From contig JBLIIJ010000002.1 of assembly GCA_047635055.1 (NCBI GenBank), positions 1-64,000 of the forward strand: 64,000 bases of DNA. Reading direction: 5' to 3'. The position numbers were made by a program, and so were the translations under genes. This DNA comes from JAVJRN01 sp047635055 (GTDB lineage Bacteria > Bacteroidota > Bacteroidia > Cytophagales > Cyclobacteriaceae). The stretch's first letter is position 1. Each line of letters opens with the position of its first letter. Below, piece after piece: positions 8,943 to 16,855 of the stretch. The notes beneath the pieces were generated by a model that saw only the letters and a list, made by a program, of their open reading frames with translations, had not been told where the DNA came from and ran no database searches.

Positions 8943-10472
8943 ATGACCCAACGAAAAAGCTTAAAATGCTCGTTTAAAGAAAGTCTATTTATTTCCGCTC
9001 TTTTTATCTTTTTTTTCCAATGTTCCGAGCCATCAAAAGATAATTCCGACACAAATGATGAGCCTTCATTAAGATCAGAACAAGCTATTTTTAATGATTA
9101 CGTGGATAGCGTTATGAACCAATTCGACTATCGGGCCGATTTGGAAGAAATTAAAAAGAGAGATACGTTAAAAGCCATCACGACTTATTCGTCCACCAGC
9201 TATTTTCTCTACCGAGGAGAACCGATGGGCTATGAGTACGAGCTGTCAAAGAGATTAGCGGAATATTTGGATGTGGAATTAGAAATGATAATAGCCGAAA
9301 ATATAGATGAGATCATCACGCTATTAAACAGAGGAGAAGGTGATATTATCGCTTATAATTTGACGGTGACCAAGCTAAGAAAGGCGGTTGTCGACTTTTC
9401 TTTACCATTAAATTTTACCCACCAAGTATTGGTCCAAAGAAAACCGGATAACTGGCGTCAAATGAAGTTGCATGAAATTGAGAAAGCACTCATCAGGAAC
9501 CCAATTAAGATGATAGGGTTGCCGGTAGCCGTTCGTGAAAATTCTTCTTATAAGGAGCGACTCATCAATTTGGAAGACGAGTTGGGTGGAGATATTGACA
9601 TTCAATATTTACCGGGAAACCTTACGACGGATGAGATATTGAGCATGGTTAATGATACGCAAATAGATTACACTGTTTCGGATTATAACATTGCTAAAAT
9701 CAACGCATCGTACTACCAGAACTTGGATATTGAAACGACTGTTGGCGTCATGCAACAACTTGCTTGGAGCATTAGGAAAACATCGCCAAACTTAAAAGAG
9801 GAGGTTAATAAATGGCTTAAAATGGAAAGAGCAGGTAGCGATTTTTACAGTATCTACAACAAGTATTTTAAAAATAGCCGAGCGTTTAGGGCCAGATCGA
9901 AAAGTGAGTTTTACTCCTTGAAAGGGGATAAGATTTCTGAATTCGATGAACTGATAAAAGCTACCGCTAAGAAGATCGATTGGGATTGGAGGTTACTATC
10001 AGCTTTGATCAACCAAGAATCCAAGTTTGATCCAAAAGAAGAATCATGGGTGGGCGCTGTAGGTCTTATGCAGCTAATGCCAAGAACAGCGAAAAGTTAC
10101 GGCTTTACCAACCTTAAAAATCCAAAGACAAACCTAAAAGCAGGAGCAGCCCATATTGGATATCTGGAGAACTATTGGGCCAAGCACATTGAAGATAAGG
10201 ATGAACGAATAAAGTTCATATTAGGCTCTTACAATGTCGGTCACAACCACGTGCAGGATGCAAGGAGATTGGCAGAAAAGTATCATATGGATCCAAATAT
10301 ATGGCATGACAATGTAGACAAAGCTCTTGTGATGAAGTCGAAGAAAAAATACTTCAATTTGTCCATTGTCAAATACGGGTATTGTAGGGGGGAAGAGCCT
10401 AAAAAATACGTGGAGGAAATATTTGAAAGATATGCGTATTACCAAGAGTTCGTGCCTACAGAGGCAGAGTAA
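8943..10472 (+). CDS. mltF: MltF-like lytic murein transglycosylase
   Basis: A 509-residue two-domain cell-wall enzyme. A hydrophobic N-terminus ends at Cys27 (FFQC), a slightly atypical lipobox that would anchor it in a membrane. Residues about 65-310 form a solute-binding (SBP family 3) domain, beginning DTLKAITTYSSTSYFLYRGE. Residues about 335-480 form an SLT lytic transglycosylase domain with catalytic Glu359 in LINQESKFDP and the GLMQLMP motif (374-380). The family cleaves the MurNAc-GlcNAc bond to leave 1,6-anhydro-MurNAc. Domain order and length match MltF. It stands alone, with no operon partner. Confidence 0.88.
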   Translation: MTQRKSLKCSFKESLFISALFIFFFQCSEPSKDNSDTNDEPSLRSEQAIFNDYVDSVMNQFDYRADLEEIKKRDTLKAITTYSSTSYFLYRGEPMGYEYELSKRLAEYLDVELEMIIAENIDEIITLLNRGEGDIIAYNLTVTKLRKAVVDFSLPLNFTHQVLVQRKPDNWRQMKLHEIEKALIRNPIKMIGLPVAVRENSSYKERLINLEDELGGDIDIQYLPGNLTTDEILSMVNDTQIDYTVSDYNIAKINASYYQNLDIETTVGVMQQLAWSIRKTSPNLKEEVNKWLKMERAGSDFYSIYNKYFKNSRAFRARSKSEFYSLKGDKISEFDELIKATAKKIDWDWRLLSALINQESKFDPKEESWVGAVGLMQLMPRTAKSYGFTNLKNPKTNLKAGAAHIGYLENYWAKHIEDKDERIKFILGSYNVGHNHVQDARRLAEKYHMDPNIWHDNVDKALVMKSKKKYFNLSIVKYGYCRGEEPKKYVEEIFERYAYYQEFVPTEAE

Positions 10473-10569
10473 TTGGTCGGCATGAGGTGATTTTTTAGTC
10501 AAACGGGTACCAAGCTTCAATATTTGTCATTCTATTTAGCATGCGCCTGATCTTTAAATCCGCTTCAGT

Positions 10570-10840
10570 GTTATCATCGACCTTCGCTGTTACAGGATCA
10601 AGACTTAGTCTTTTGGTGACAACACCAAATCTATTTCAGGGCGAGAGACCTCTGCATAACGTGTAGGTTTTTCAAGTACCGTCATTCCTGCGCAGGCAGG
10701 AATCTCATTCTTCCAATATTCGTTTAGGTCTTCCAACCTGCTTCAGGTCTGCATTATCATCGACCTACGCTGTTATAGGATCAAGACTTAGTTGGTTGGT
10801 GACAATACCAAAACTATAGGCAAAACTATTTCAGGACGAG
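10570..10840. repeat. imperfect duplicated segment, two copies about 183 bp apart
   Basis: Copy A runs from 10570 to about 10648 and copy B from 10753 to about 10838. Shared blocks include ATCATCGACC, AGGATCAAGACTTAGT, TTGGTGACAA, ACCAAA and CTATTTCAGG. Copy B has a short insertion near its end. The block CTATTTCAGGACG also recurs once at about 13097, on the other side of the amine-oxidase gene. Confidence 0.55.
10681..10706. repeat. REP-like hairpin (ATTCCTGC family), copy 1
   Basis: ATTCCTGC (10684-10691), loop GCAG, GCAGGAAT (10696-10703), flanked by GTC and CTC. It is a perfect 8-bp stem. The same element, with one G-U-type change, lies at 13307-13330. It resembles the widespread bacterial REP written GTCATTCC...GGAATC. 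Confidence 0.7.
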
Positions 10841-10934
10841 ACAGGAAGTTGGACACATGCGAGAGCGTTTGCTTTCAGGAGGAGTAAAAGTGGTTTATCT
10901 GAAGTTGATGAAATATTAAACTATTCCACTTTCT

Positions 10935-10967
10935 ACTAAACAGGTTACTTCAAGGAACCTGTTTAGT
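10935..10967. repeat. RAYT-flanking REP hairpin, left copy
   Basis: ACTAAACAGGTT (10935-10946), a 9-base loop ACTTCAAGG, then AACCTGTTTAGT (10956-10967): a perfect 12-bp stem. The right copy at 11734-11766 has the same loop, the same orientation and one compensatory stem change. A T-rich stretch follows at 10989-11001, so it might also stop transcription on the plus strand. Confidence 0.75.
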
Positions 10968-11006
10968 TAAGCAGTCTGCTTGGTTCTTTTGCCTTTTTTT
11001 TAGAAT

Positions 11007-11706
11007 ATGGATATTAGAAACACCCATTTTCCTCCCGGGAGATACTACCATATCTTCAATAGAGGAACCAATGTAAACATGATTTTTTTTGAAAATCAAC
11101 TACCTCGGAGCAAGCTCACGAGGTATGAGGCGGCCATAAAGTTTTTTTACGAGGCAAGCCTCGAGGCATTAAACCTCACAACGTGAGAAAAAAACGATCA
11201 CTTTTTTCTACAGCAGTTCACCAAGTTTGTTCATCTGTTTGTTCAGGCATTCTCCTATTGCCTCCTTGGCAATCATTTTCATTTGCTCATCCAAGCCCGA
11301 TCCGAGCAAGAACTTGATCTGATCATTGCCAAGGACAGAGATAAACCTTACAATTGGCATGTGAGCAATGCGTTTTCCAGTTTCTTTCAGTCTTAGATCC
11401 GCGCCATGAATAAGGGGTATGATCGCAATGGGCCTTTGTTTGAAGATCGCTTCAAGCGAAATGAAATAACGAACGAGTTATTGCACTACGCTGATCGCTT
11501 ACATCCATAAAAACCCTGAAAAGCATGGTCTGGTAAAGGATTTCAGAGACTATCCGTAATCTTCTTATCATGCGCATCTCTCGTCGGGAAATCCAAAACT
11601 TGAAAGGCAACAAGTTTTGGATTGGTTTGGATACGCTAAAGCATTTGAGAATTTTCACAGAGCAAAAGGAATTATTGCTCTGGAGGAAGATTGGATGTTG
11701 GAGTAG
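11007..11706 (+). pseudogene. REP-associated tyrosine transposase (RAYT), dead
   Basis: Fossil of a Y1/HUH single-strand transposase. The 5' part reads PGRYYHIFNRGTNVNMIFFE, the usual RAYT start. It is broken at about 11093 by an inserted 95-bp hairpin element, after which the frame resumes as EKNDHFFLQQFTKFVHLF, YCLLGNHFHLLIQ (metal-binding HFH), FSSFFQS, RAMNKGYDRNGPLFEDRFKR, IHKNPEKHGLVKDFRDYP and finally EDWMLE. A stop replaces a residue after FFQS, there is a small frameshift before IHKNPEKHGL, and another stop follows DYP. The gene is flanked on both sides by the same REP hairpin, as expected for a RAYT and its cognate repeats. Confidence 0.85.
11093..11187. repeat. 95-bp multi-hairpin element, copy 1 (inside the RAYT fossil)
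   Basis: Identical over 95 bp to 13172-13266, in the same orientation. It holds three hairpins: TACCTCG-GAG with loop CAAG and partner CTC-A-CGAGGTA; CGAGG-CAAG-CCTCG; and CTCAC-AAC-GTGAG. The first two share the loop CAAG. It has no coding capacity. It splits the RAYT frame just after GAAAA and the frame resumes at once on the other side, so it arrived by insertion. Confidence 0.85.
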
Positions 11707-11733
11707 AGAACGAAAACGGTTGCTCCGACGAGG

Positions 11734-11766
11734 ATTAAACAGGTTACTTCAAGGAACCTGTTTAAT
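11734..11766. repeat. RAYT-flanking REP hairpin, right copy
   Basis: ATTAAACAGGTT (11734-11745), loop ACTTCAAGG, AACCTGTTTAAT (11755-11766); an outer G-C pair extends the stem to 13 bp. Compared with the left copy, the second base pair is T-A instead of C-G while the rest is the same, so both arms changed together. Confidence 0.75.
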
Positions 11767-11948
11767 CAACCTCAACAAGATTTCTCTCCCACAGGAAAGC
11801 CTACCCAACCGGCTCAAGGGTTAACAATGCCCGATTATTACTTATCAATCAGGATGCGGAGTTAAATTCAGTTTTCATCAGATGAAGTCCTAAAATTAGC
11901 TGACAGGTTTTGTGTCAGCCACTTGTAGGACGTGATCTTCAAAGCCGC

Positions 11949-13016
11949 TCAAATCATCTGCTTCACCACTGCCAAAGCAGAGCGAACGGCACCTTCCATA
12001 TATCCAGGATTGATTTTGGAAGTTTCCGCACCAGCGAAAAAAAGCTTACCGTTCATTTCGGGAATGGTGAGTAAAGGATGACCATTATTTTGGTGGGCGT
12101 TTAATGCGGGGTTTATCTCCTTGGGATTAGTGAAAGGTTGATTTTTCCAAATCTCCTCTTGATACGCAATGTGGGGCGTAACATCGTCGAATATTCGAGT
12201 GATGTCTTGTGATACATTTATTTCTCTTGTCTTTTTATCAAAATTACTGGCCGCTGCGGACAAAAATCCCAATAAACCAAAGGTGCGGTTGTCAAAATTG
12301 ACATGATCTTGAACTTCACGAACCAAACCAACATGGCTGATGGCTATGCCTGCGAGGTTTTTATTCCGCCAAAAGGCTGTGGGGTATTGAATGGTAAACT
12401 TGGAAGAATCACCCATCCATGTGTGGGTTGCCTGTCGAATGCTAATGGCTTGCTCGGATAAAGGTGGGTGAAAGGATAGAGAATGTTGCATTAAAAGAGG
12501 AGGTAGACAGATGATCACCTTATCAGCGCGTAAGACCAGATGGTCCTCCGTAGTGACACTTAGTTTATTTCCAGTATCCTCTATGGATTTTACAACAGCA
12601 TTTAAAAGGATATTTTCCGTATTCAAGGATGCGGCAAGCTTGTCTATTATTACCTGCGAGCCACCGTCTACTTTATGATACGGTTGGCCACCGGTCATTT
12701 GCTCAGTATTGAACTTTTCGGCTTGTATGCCTTTTTGCAGCTCAAATAATCCGTATCCCGATTGATATTGCTCATGAAGATTGATATTTAGCATGGAGAG
12801 CAAAGCCTTCAAGTTGGGATTATCGGCAAATATCCAAGTGGCACCAAGTTCCATTGGGAAACCGTCTTCCATTGTATTGGTTTTGATTCTTCCCCCTAAT
12901 TGCCTGTTGGCTTCCAGAACCTTCGCATCGATTCCCTTTTCTTTGAGCAAAAAGGCGGTCGTCAAGCCTGAAAGTCCACCACCCACGATTATTATTTCCT
13001 CTTGTTTTCTAGTCAC
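11949..13016 (-). CDS. FAD-dependent amine oxidase family protein
   Basis: A 355-residue flavoprotein of the amine-oxidase/protoporphyrinogen-oxidase superfamily. The N-terminus has the dinucleotide-binding fold IIIVGGGLSGL (8-18) followed by the acidic strand end KVLEAN and LGGRIKT. The C-terminus has the matching FAD signature FFAGAETS...GYMEGAVRSA (about 323-345). Oxidation of an amine or related substrate with transfer of electrons to O2 is known for the family; the substrate cannot be read here. At 355 residues it is shorter than typical 430-500-residue members. It is isolated between two fossil-rich stretches and lies between identical 95-bp direct repeats. Confidence 0.85.
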   Translation of the reverse strand: MTRKQEEIIIVGGGLSGLTTAFLLKEKGIDAKVLEANRQLGGRIKTNTMEDGFPMELGATWIFADNPNLKALLSMLNINLHEQYQSGYGLFELQKGIQAEKFNTEQMTGGQPYHKVDGGSQVIIDKLAASLNTENILLNAVVKSIEDTGNKLSVTTEDHLVLRADKVIICLPPLLMQHSLSFHPPLSEQAISIRQATHTWMGDSSKFTIQYPTAFWRNKNLAGIAISHVGLVREVQDHVNFDNRTFGLLGFLSAAASNFDKKTREINVSQDITRIFDDVTPHIAYQEEIWKNQPFTNPKEINPALNAHQNNGHPLLTIPEMNGKLFFAGAETSKINPGYMEGAVRSALAVVKQMI

Positions 13017-13171
13017 TTTTTATGGTTCTCCCTGTAGAAATGTATTAAGCCAAAAAGCGACTTAATAGTTGCATTGTCAAATAGAAAAGGTTGCTATTTC
13101 AGGACGGTATGCTCATCGATCTGGGCTTTTTAAGGAGCTAGATTTAGTTGATGACGACATCAACCAACTTT

Positions 13172-13266
13172 AAATCAACTACCTCGGAGCAAGCTCACGA
13201 GGTATGAGGCGGCCATAAAGTTTTTTTACGAGGCAAGCCTCGAGGCATTAAACCTCACAACGTGAG
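13172..13266. repeat. 95-bp multi-hairpin element, copy 2
   Basis: Identical to 11093-11187, same orientation, start to start 2,079 bp apart. Left flank TTT, right flank TAAATGAG, unlike copy 1, so the shared sequence marks the element limits (roughly TCAACTAC to CGTGAG, with A-runs beside them). Confidence 0.85.
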
Positions 13267-13306
13267 TAAATGAGCGCTGATGGATATAGACCATTTATTT
13301 GAGGCT

Positions 13307-13330
13307 GTCATTTCTGCTCAGGCAGGAATC
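13307..13330. repeat. REP-like hairpin (ATTCCTGC family), copy 2
   Basis: ATTTCTGC (13310-13317), loop TCAG, GCAGGAAT (13322-13329). It differs from copy 1 by one stem base, which leaves a T-G wobble, and by one loop base. Both copies are read in the same direction. Confidence 0.65.
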
Positions 13331-13384
13331 CAATCAAAAAAGTTTTATGATGTTGTTTTCTAGCTAAGAGAAGGATAATTTTCA

Positions 13385-13540
13385 ATGGATAAATATGAGT
13401 TATTCGAGTTGTTTTTAGCGTTCTGCATCATCATTGCAAGTTTAGTTTGCGTTGTGATTGCAGGGAAAGACGCCAGACTTATTAAAAGGGAAAATAAGAC
13501 TTATATAATATGGATAAATATCGGAATAAATAACGCGTAG
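13385..13540 (+). CDS. possible 51-residue membrane protein
   Basis: A short frame starting MDKYELFELFLAFCIIIASL, with one strongly hydrophobic segment (about 9-26) followed by a basic stretch KDARLIKRENK. A purine-rich GAGAAGGA lies about 10 bases before the ATG. It overlaps the start of the transposase fossil at 13510, lies in a decayed region and has no recognised relatives, so it may be chance. Confidence 0.25.
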   Translation: MDKYELFELFLAFCIIIASLVCVVIAGKDARLIKRENKTYIIWINIGINNA

Positions 13541-14034
13541 CAGGCACGTGCCTCGTGGTGAGATTATGGTAGTATTGCGGCGTATTTTGTGACCATTTGC
13601 ACATAGGGTCGGGTTTATTTTTTTGATGAAATCGCTGAGGACAAAATAGAATTATCAGAATTGGGAACCCATGCCCAATCGTGTTGGTACGCGAACCCCT
13701 ATCATTTTCCATTTGTGAAATTGGGGGCGTTTGTGTTTGTGCCTACTCATATTCATGGGATCATTATCATCGATAAACCCCCACGCCATCCCCATAATCC
13801 ACATCCCCAAATCGCAACAAATTTGGTCCACAATCACAAAATTTGGCATCCATTGTCCATGGATATAAAATTGGTGTAAACAGACAATCCAAATTGGTCG
13901 ACCCCAATTTCAAATAGTAACTCAGGTATCACGATTACATCAATCGCGATGATGCATCCTACCAACGCATCAATGATTACATAGAAAACAATCCAATGAA
14001 TTGTAAGCCTGATAAATTTTTCAAACAAGAATGA
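13510..14034 (+). pseudogene. second HUH/Y1 transposase, dead
   Basis: Fossil of a different Y1-transposase subfamily. Pieces in order: start MDKYRNK; DYGSIAAYFVTICT, a stop, then GRVYFFDEIAEDKIELSELG; HAQSCWYANPYHFPFVKLGA; FVPTHIHGIIIIDKPP (metal-binding HIH); and the C-terminal DYINRDDASYQRINDYIENN, NPMNCKPDKFFKQE ending at 14032-14034. A stop lies after TICT. The segment between about 13790 and 13930, where the catalytic Tyr helix belongs, is scrambled and shortened, so the gene cannot make active protein. A 12-bp palindrome (AGGCACGTGCCT, 13542-13553) lies near the 5' end. Confidence 0.8.
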
Positions 14035-14428
14035 GTACCTGTGGACAAACAGCACCTACCATCCAGAACAGGATTGTTCTCCCAAGGTCTGTCACTCACC
14101 ACAACTATTTGTCCTTTACCCTTGCAGCGTTACATGTCTCATCATCCAACCATTCTCTAATCCTAAAAATCCTTCGCCTCGGTCCGTGGCACACAGAACA
14201 GAACACCGGATGTACTATTGAAAAATCTGAGACTCAGACCTTGGTGAGTGTTTAGACTAGAATTTCAGCGACAAGGGGATAAGATATTAGTCGAGCTCAG
14301 GATATCCTTATTTAAGTGCAGCATTACACCAATACTATTACATCTTTGCTTTTATAACAGCGGCAGATTCTTTTCGAAACGAAGATTTATTTCACTAATT
14401 TTTCCAATTAATATTTAAGTTTAATTGT
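14035..14428. other. 394-bp intergenic region, no gene seen
   Basis: No supported gene. The only structure noticed is an inverted pair, CCAAGGTCT (14082-14090) against AGACCTTGG (14236-14244), next to CACTCACC/GGTGAGTG blocks, about 150 bp apart. Base composition is a little more GC-rich than the genes around it. The promoter of the fructan cluster should lie at the right end but was not recognised. Confidence 0.4.
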
Positions 14429-15907
14429 ATGAAGACCAGATATTATATGTCATTGATTTACTCGATAATGTTATGGTCTTGTGGTTCAGAGAACATGGAT
14501 ACATCTGAACCATACCGTCCTAAATATCATTTCACACCGGATTCCTCTTGGATGAATGATCCAAATGGGTTAGTATATTTTGATCAGGAATTCCATCTTT
14601 TTTATCAGTATCACCCGCATAGCACGATTTGGGGGCCTATGCATTGGGGCCATGCGGTTTCTGATGATCTTATCAATTGGAAACGCTTGCCCATAGCGCT
14701 TTACCCGGATGACTTAGGTTACATTTTCAGTGGCAGTGCGGTGATCGATTATAAGAATACCACTGGTTTTGGCTCGGAAGATATGCCTGCTATGGTGGCC
14801 ATATTCACACACCATGATCCCAAAGGAGAGGAGGCAGGTAATATTGATTTTCAATATCAAAGCTTGGCTTACTCACTAGATAAAGGACGTACATGGACAA
14901 AATATTCGGCCAATCCAGTATTGAAAAACCCAGGGATTAAAGATTTTCGAGACCCAAAAGTCTTTTGGTATGAAGCCGAGCAAAATTGGCGAATGATCTT
15001 GGCTGTAAAAGATCGGGTATACATTTATAGTTCTCCAGACTTGAAGAAATGGGCATTTTTAAGCGAGTTTGGCGCAATTATAGGCGCTCACGGGGGCGTT
15101 TGGGAATGTCCTGATTTATTTCCCTTAATGCTCCATGGGGAAAACGAGACTACAAAATGGGTAATGTTAGTCAGTATCAACGCAGGAGGACCACAAGGCG
15201 GATCAGCGACGCAATATTTTATTGGTGATTTTGATGGAGTGACCTTTACACCACAAGATGAAGAAACGCGCTGGGTCGACTTTGGCGCGGATAATTACGC
15301 TGGCGTAACTTACAATGACCTACATCCATTAGATAATCGTCGACTTTTTATCGGTTGGATGAGTAACTGGCAATATGCTAGAGTAGTACCGACAAATCAA
15401 TATCGAAGTGCCATGACCATTCCTAGGGAGTTGAAACTGAGGAAAATGCAGGGCAAGTTTCTCCTCCTGTCCAAACCGACAAACGAAATGTCATTGACTC
15501 ATTGGGGTATGGTGGAAATGCCCTATTCGAATTTGGATTCTTCGACGCTTTATATTCGATTTACGGATTTCACGAAGGAGTTTGATGTTATCTTCGAGAA
15601 TGATAGCACGAAGGAGCGGCTCACCATTTCCTTGACCAAAGACTCCATAAGTATCGATCGACGATATGCAGGAATGAGTGATTTTCACGAGGCATTCGCT
15701 GCGGTCCATAAAGCACCATTGATGGATACCACCAATACGCTCATAGAGCTATTTTTTGATAGGTCATCTGTTGAGTTATTTATTGACAATGGTGAAGTAG
15801 TTTTGACGGACCTTCTGTTTCCAACCGTACCTTACAATAGATACACTATTCAAAATGGTATAGTAAGAGGAAAGAAAATGGCTCCAATGATCGAGACAAT
15901 CAAGTAA
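14429..15907 (+). CDS. GH32 fructan-hydrolysing lipoprotein
   Basis: A 492-residue glycoside hydrolase family 32 enzyme (levanase, inulinase or invertase type) that releases fructose from beta-fructans or sucrose. A lipoprotein signal ends at Cys18 (LWSC), placing it on a membrane, probably facing outward. The three family acids are present: the nucleophile Asp44 in WMNDPNG (41-47), the transition-state Asp175 in FRDP, and the acid/base Glu226 in WECPD. A beta-sandwich follows from about 370. It heads a run of fructose-related genes on the plus strand. Fine specificity (levan, inulin or sucrose) cannot be told. Confidence 0.92.
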   Translation: MKTRYYMSLIYSIMLWSCGSENMDTSEPYRPKYHFTPDSSWMNDPNGLVYFDQEFHLFYQYHPHSTIWGPMHWGHAVSDDLINWKRLPIALYPDDLGYIFSGSAVIDYKNTTGFGSEDMPAMVAIFTHHDPKGEEAGNIDFQYQSLAYSLDKGRTWTKYSANPVLKNPGIKDFRDPKVFWYEAEQNWRMILAVKDRVYIYSSPDLKKWAFLSEFGAIIGAHGGVWECPDLFPLMLHGENETTKWVMLVSINAGGPQGGSATQYFIGDFDGVTFTPQDEETRWVDFGADNYAGVTYNDLHPLDNRRLFIGWMSNWQYARVVPTNQYRSAMTIPRELKLRKMQGKFLLLSKPTNEMSLTHWGMVEMPYSNLDSSTLYIRFTDFTKEFDVIFENDSTKERLTISLTKDSISIDRRYAGMSDFHEAFAAVHKAPLMDTTNTLIELFFDRSSVELFIDNGEVVLTDLLFPTVPYNRYTIQNGIVRGKKMAPMIETIK

Positions 15908-15970
15908 TCGTCGTTTATGGGGCAATATATCTCTTGGCTCTTTTTGATTTAGAGAATTTAAATTGACATC

Positions 15971-16849
15971 ATGAAAAAGGTATTAGCATTTGGGGAACTT
16001 TTATGGGACGTTATTGACGGTACGTCGCATCTTGGAGGGGCACCATTAAATTTTGCGGTACATTATAGTCAGTGCGGAGGAGAATCTTCTATTCTTTCCA
16101 AAGTTGGAGAGGATGAACTTGGCAAAAAAGCGCTCGCTATTTTACCTCAAATGAAGGTTCAAAGTGATTTGGTTCAGACAACTGCCGACAAGCCAACAGG
16201 TACCGTCACGGTCACTTTAAATAATGGACAACCATCCTATATTATCCATGAAGCTGTGGCTTACGATGATATTGATTTTACTGACCACCGTATCTGTGAT
16301 CAGTTTGATGCGTTTTATTTTGGCACATTGGTGCAAAGAAGTAGTCAAAGCAGAGAAAGCCTCATCCAATTACTTACAAATTGTCATTTTCAAGAAGTTT
16401 TTTATGATGTGAACCTTCGCCCTGGCCAGTATACTAAGGAGATTATCAAAGACTCTTTAGGTTATTGTTCTATATTAAAATTAAACGATGAAGAAGTCCA
16501 CGAGCTAGGCGAGTTACTTTTTGATCAAAAATTTAGTTTTGATGCATTTGGTTCATTTCTATTCGATACTTACCCAAGAATTCACCTAGTGGTCATTACC
16601 AAAGGCGCAGACGGTTGTACCATCTATCAGCGCGATCAATCACCCGTGAATGTGCCGTCCGAGAAAGTGGAAGTGAAGGATACAGTAGGAGCAGGAGACT
16701 CCTTTAGTGCCTCTTTTACTTTTAGTTTTTTAAACGGTAAATCGGCTGCCGAGTCAGCTAAAATAGCCAATACCATCGCAGGATTTGTGGCTTCTAGCCA
16801 AGGGGCGATTCCAGCCTATCCCAAAGAAATAACGAACTTGCTAAATTAG
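15971..16849 (+). CDS. PfkB-family fructokinase
   Basis: A 292-residue ribokinase-fold sugar kinase, probably ATP:fructose 6-phosphotransferase. HLGGAPLNFAVH (about 20-31) is the sugar-binding signature that fits fructokinases. DTVGAGDSFSASF carries the anion hole and the catalytic base Asp243. Placed 63 bp after the GH32 gene, it would trap fructose released by that enzyme. Ribokinase or 2-keto-3-deoxygluconate kinase are alternatives, made less likely by context. Confidence 0.87.
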   Translation: MKKVLAFGELLWDVIDGTSHLGGAPLNFAVHYSQCGGESSILSKVGEDELGKKALAILPQMKVQSDLVQTTADKPTGTVTVTLNNGQPSYIIHEAVAYDDIDFTDHRICDQFDAFYFGTLVQRSSQSRESLIQLLTNCHFQEVFYDVNLRPGQYTKEIIKDSLGYCSILKLNDEEVHELGELLFDQKFSFDAFGSFLFDTYPRIHLVVITKGADGCTIYQRDQSPVNVPSEKVEVKDTVGAGDSFSASFTFSFLNGKSAAESAKIANTIAGFVASSQGAIPAYPKEITNLLN

Positions 16850-16855
16850 CCTATT

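Larger units (their letters stand above)
10473..11006. other. repeat-bearing intergenic region before the dead RAYT gene
   Basis: No open gene. It holds an imperfect duplication of about 80 bp: the segment from 10570 (TTATCATCGACC..., AGGATCAAGACTTAGT) recurs from 10753 with few mismatches. A REP hairpin (10681-10706) lies between the two copies, and the left REP of the RAYT fossil (10935-10967) lies near the end. Short frame fragments around 10820-10930 suggest an eroded gene that could not be named. Confidence 0.5.
13017..13384. other. intergenic region upstream of the amine-oxidase gene
   Basis: Contains the second 95-bp element (13172-13266) and the second ATTCCTGC-family REP (13307-13330). 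No gene is visible. The promoter of the minus-strand amine-oxidase gene should lie within the first 150 bp, but no clear TAnnTTTG was found. Confidence 0.45.

Noticed and set aside
11570..11824. 84-codon plus-strand frame
   Set aside because: It lies over the 3' end of the RAYT fossil in the wrong frame; the RAYT reading explains the sequence better.
13661..13879. 72-codon frame reading GTHAQSCWYANPYHFPFVKL
   Set aside because: It is an open stretch within the second transposase fossil, not a separate gene.
14082..14250. inverted pair CCAAGGTCT/AGACCTTGG
   Set aside because: Nine-base arms 150 bp apart with no other support as element ends or attachment sites.
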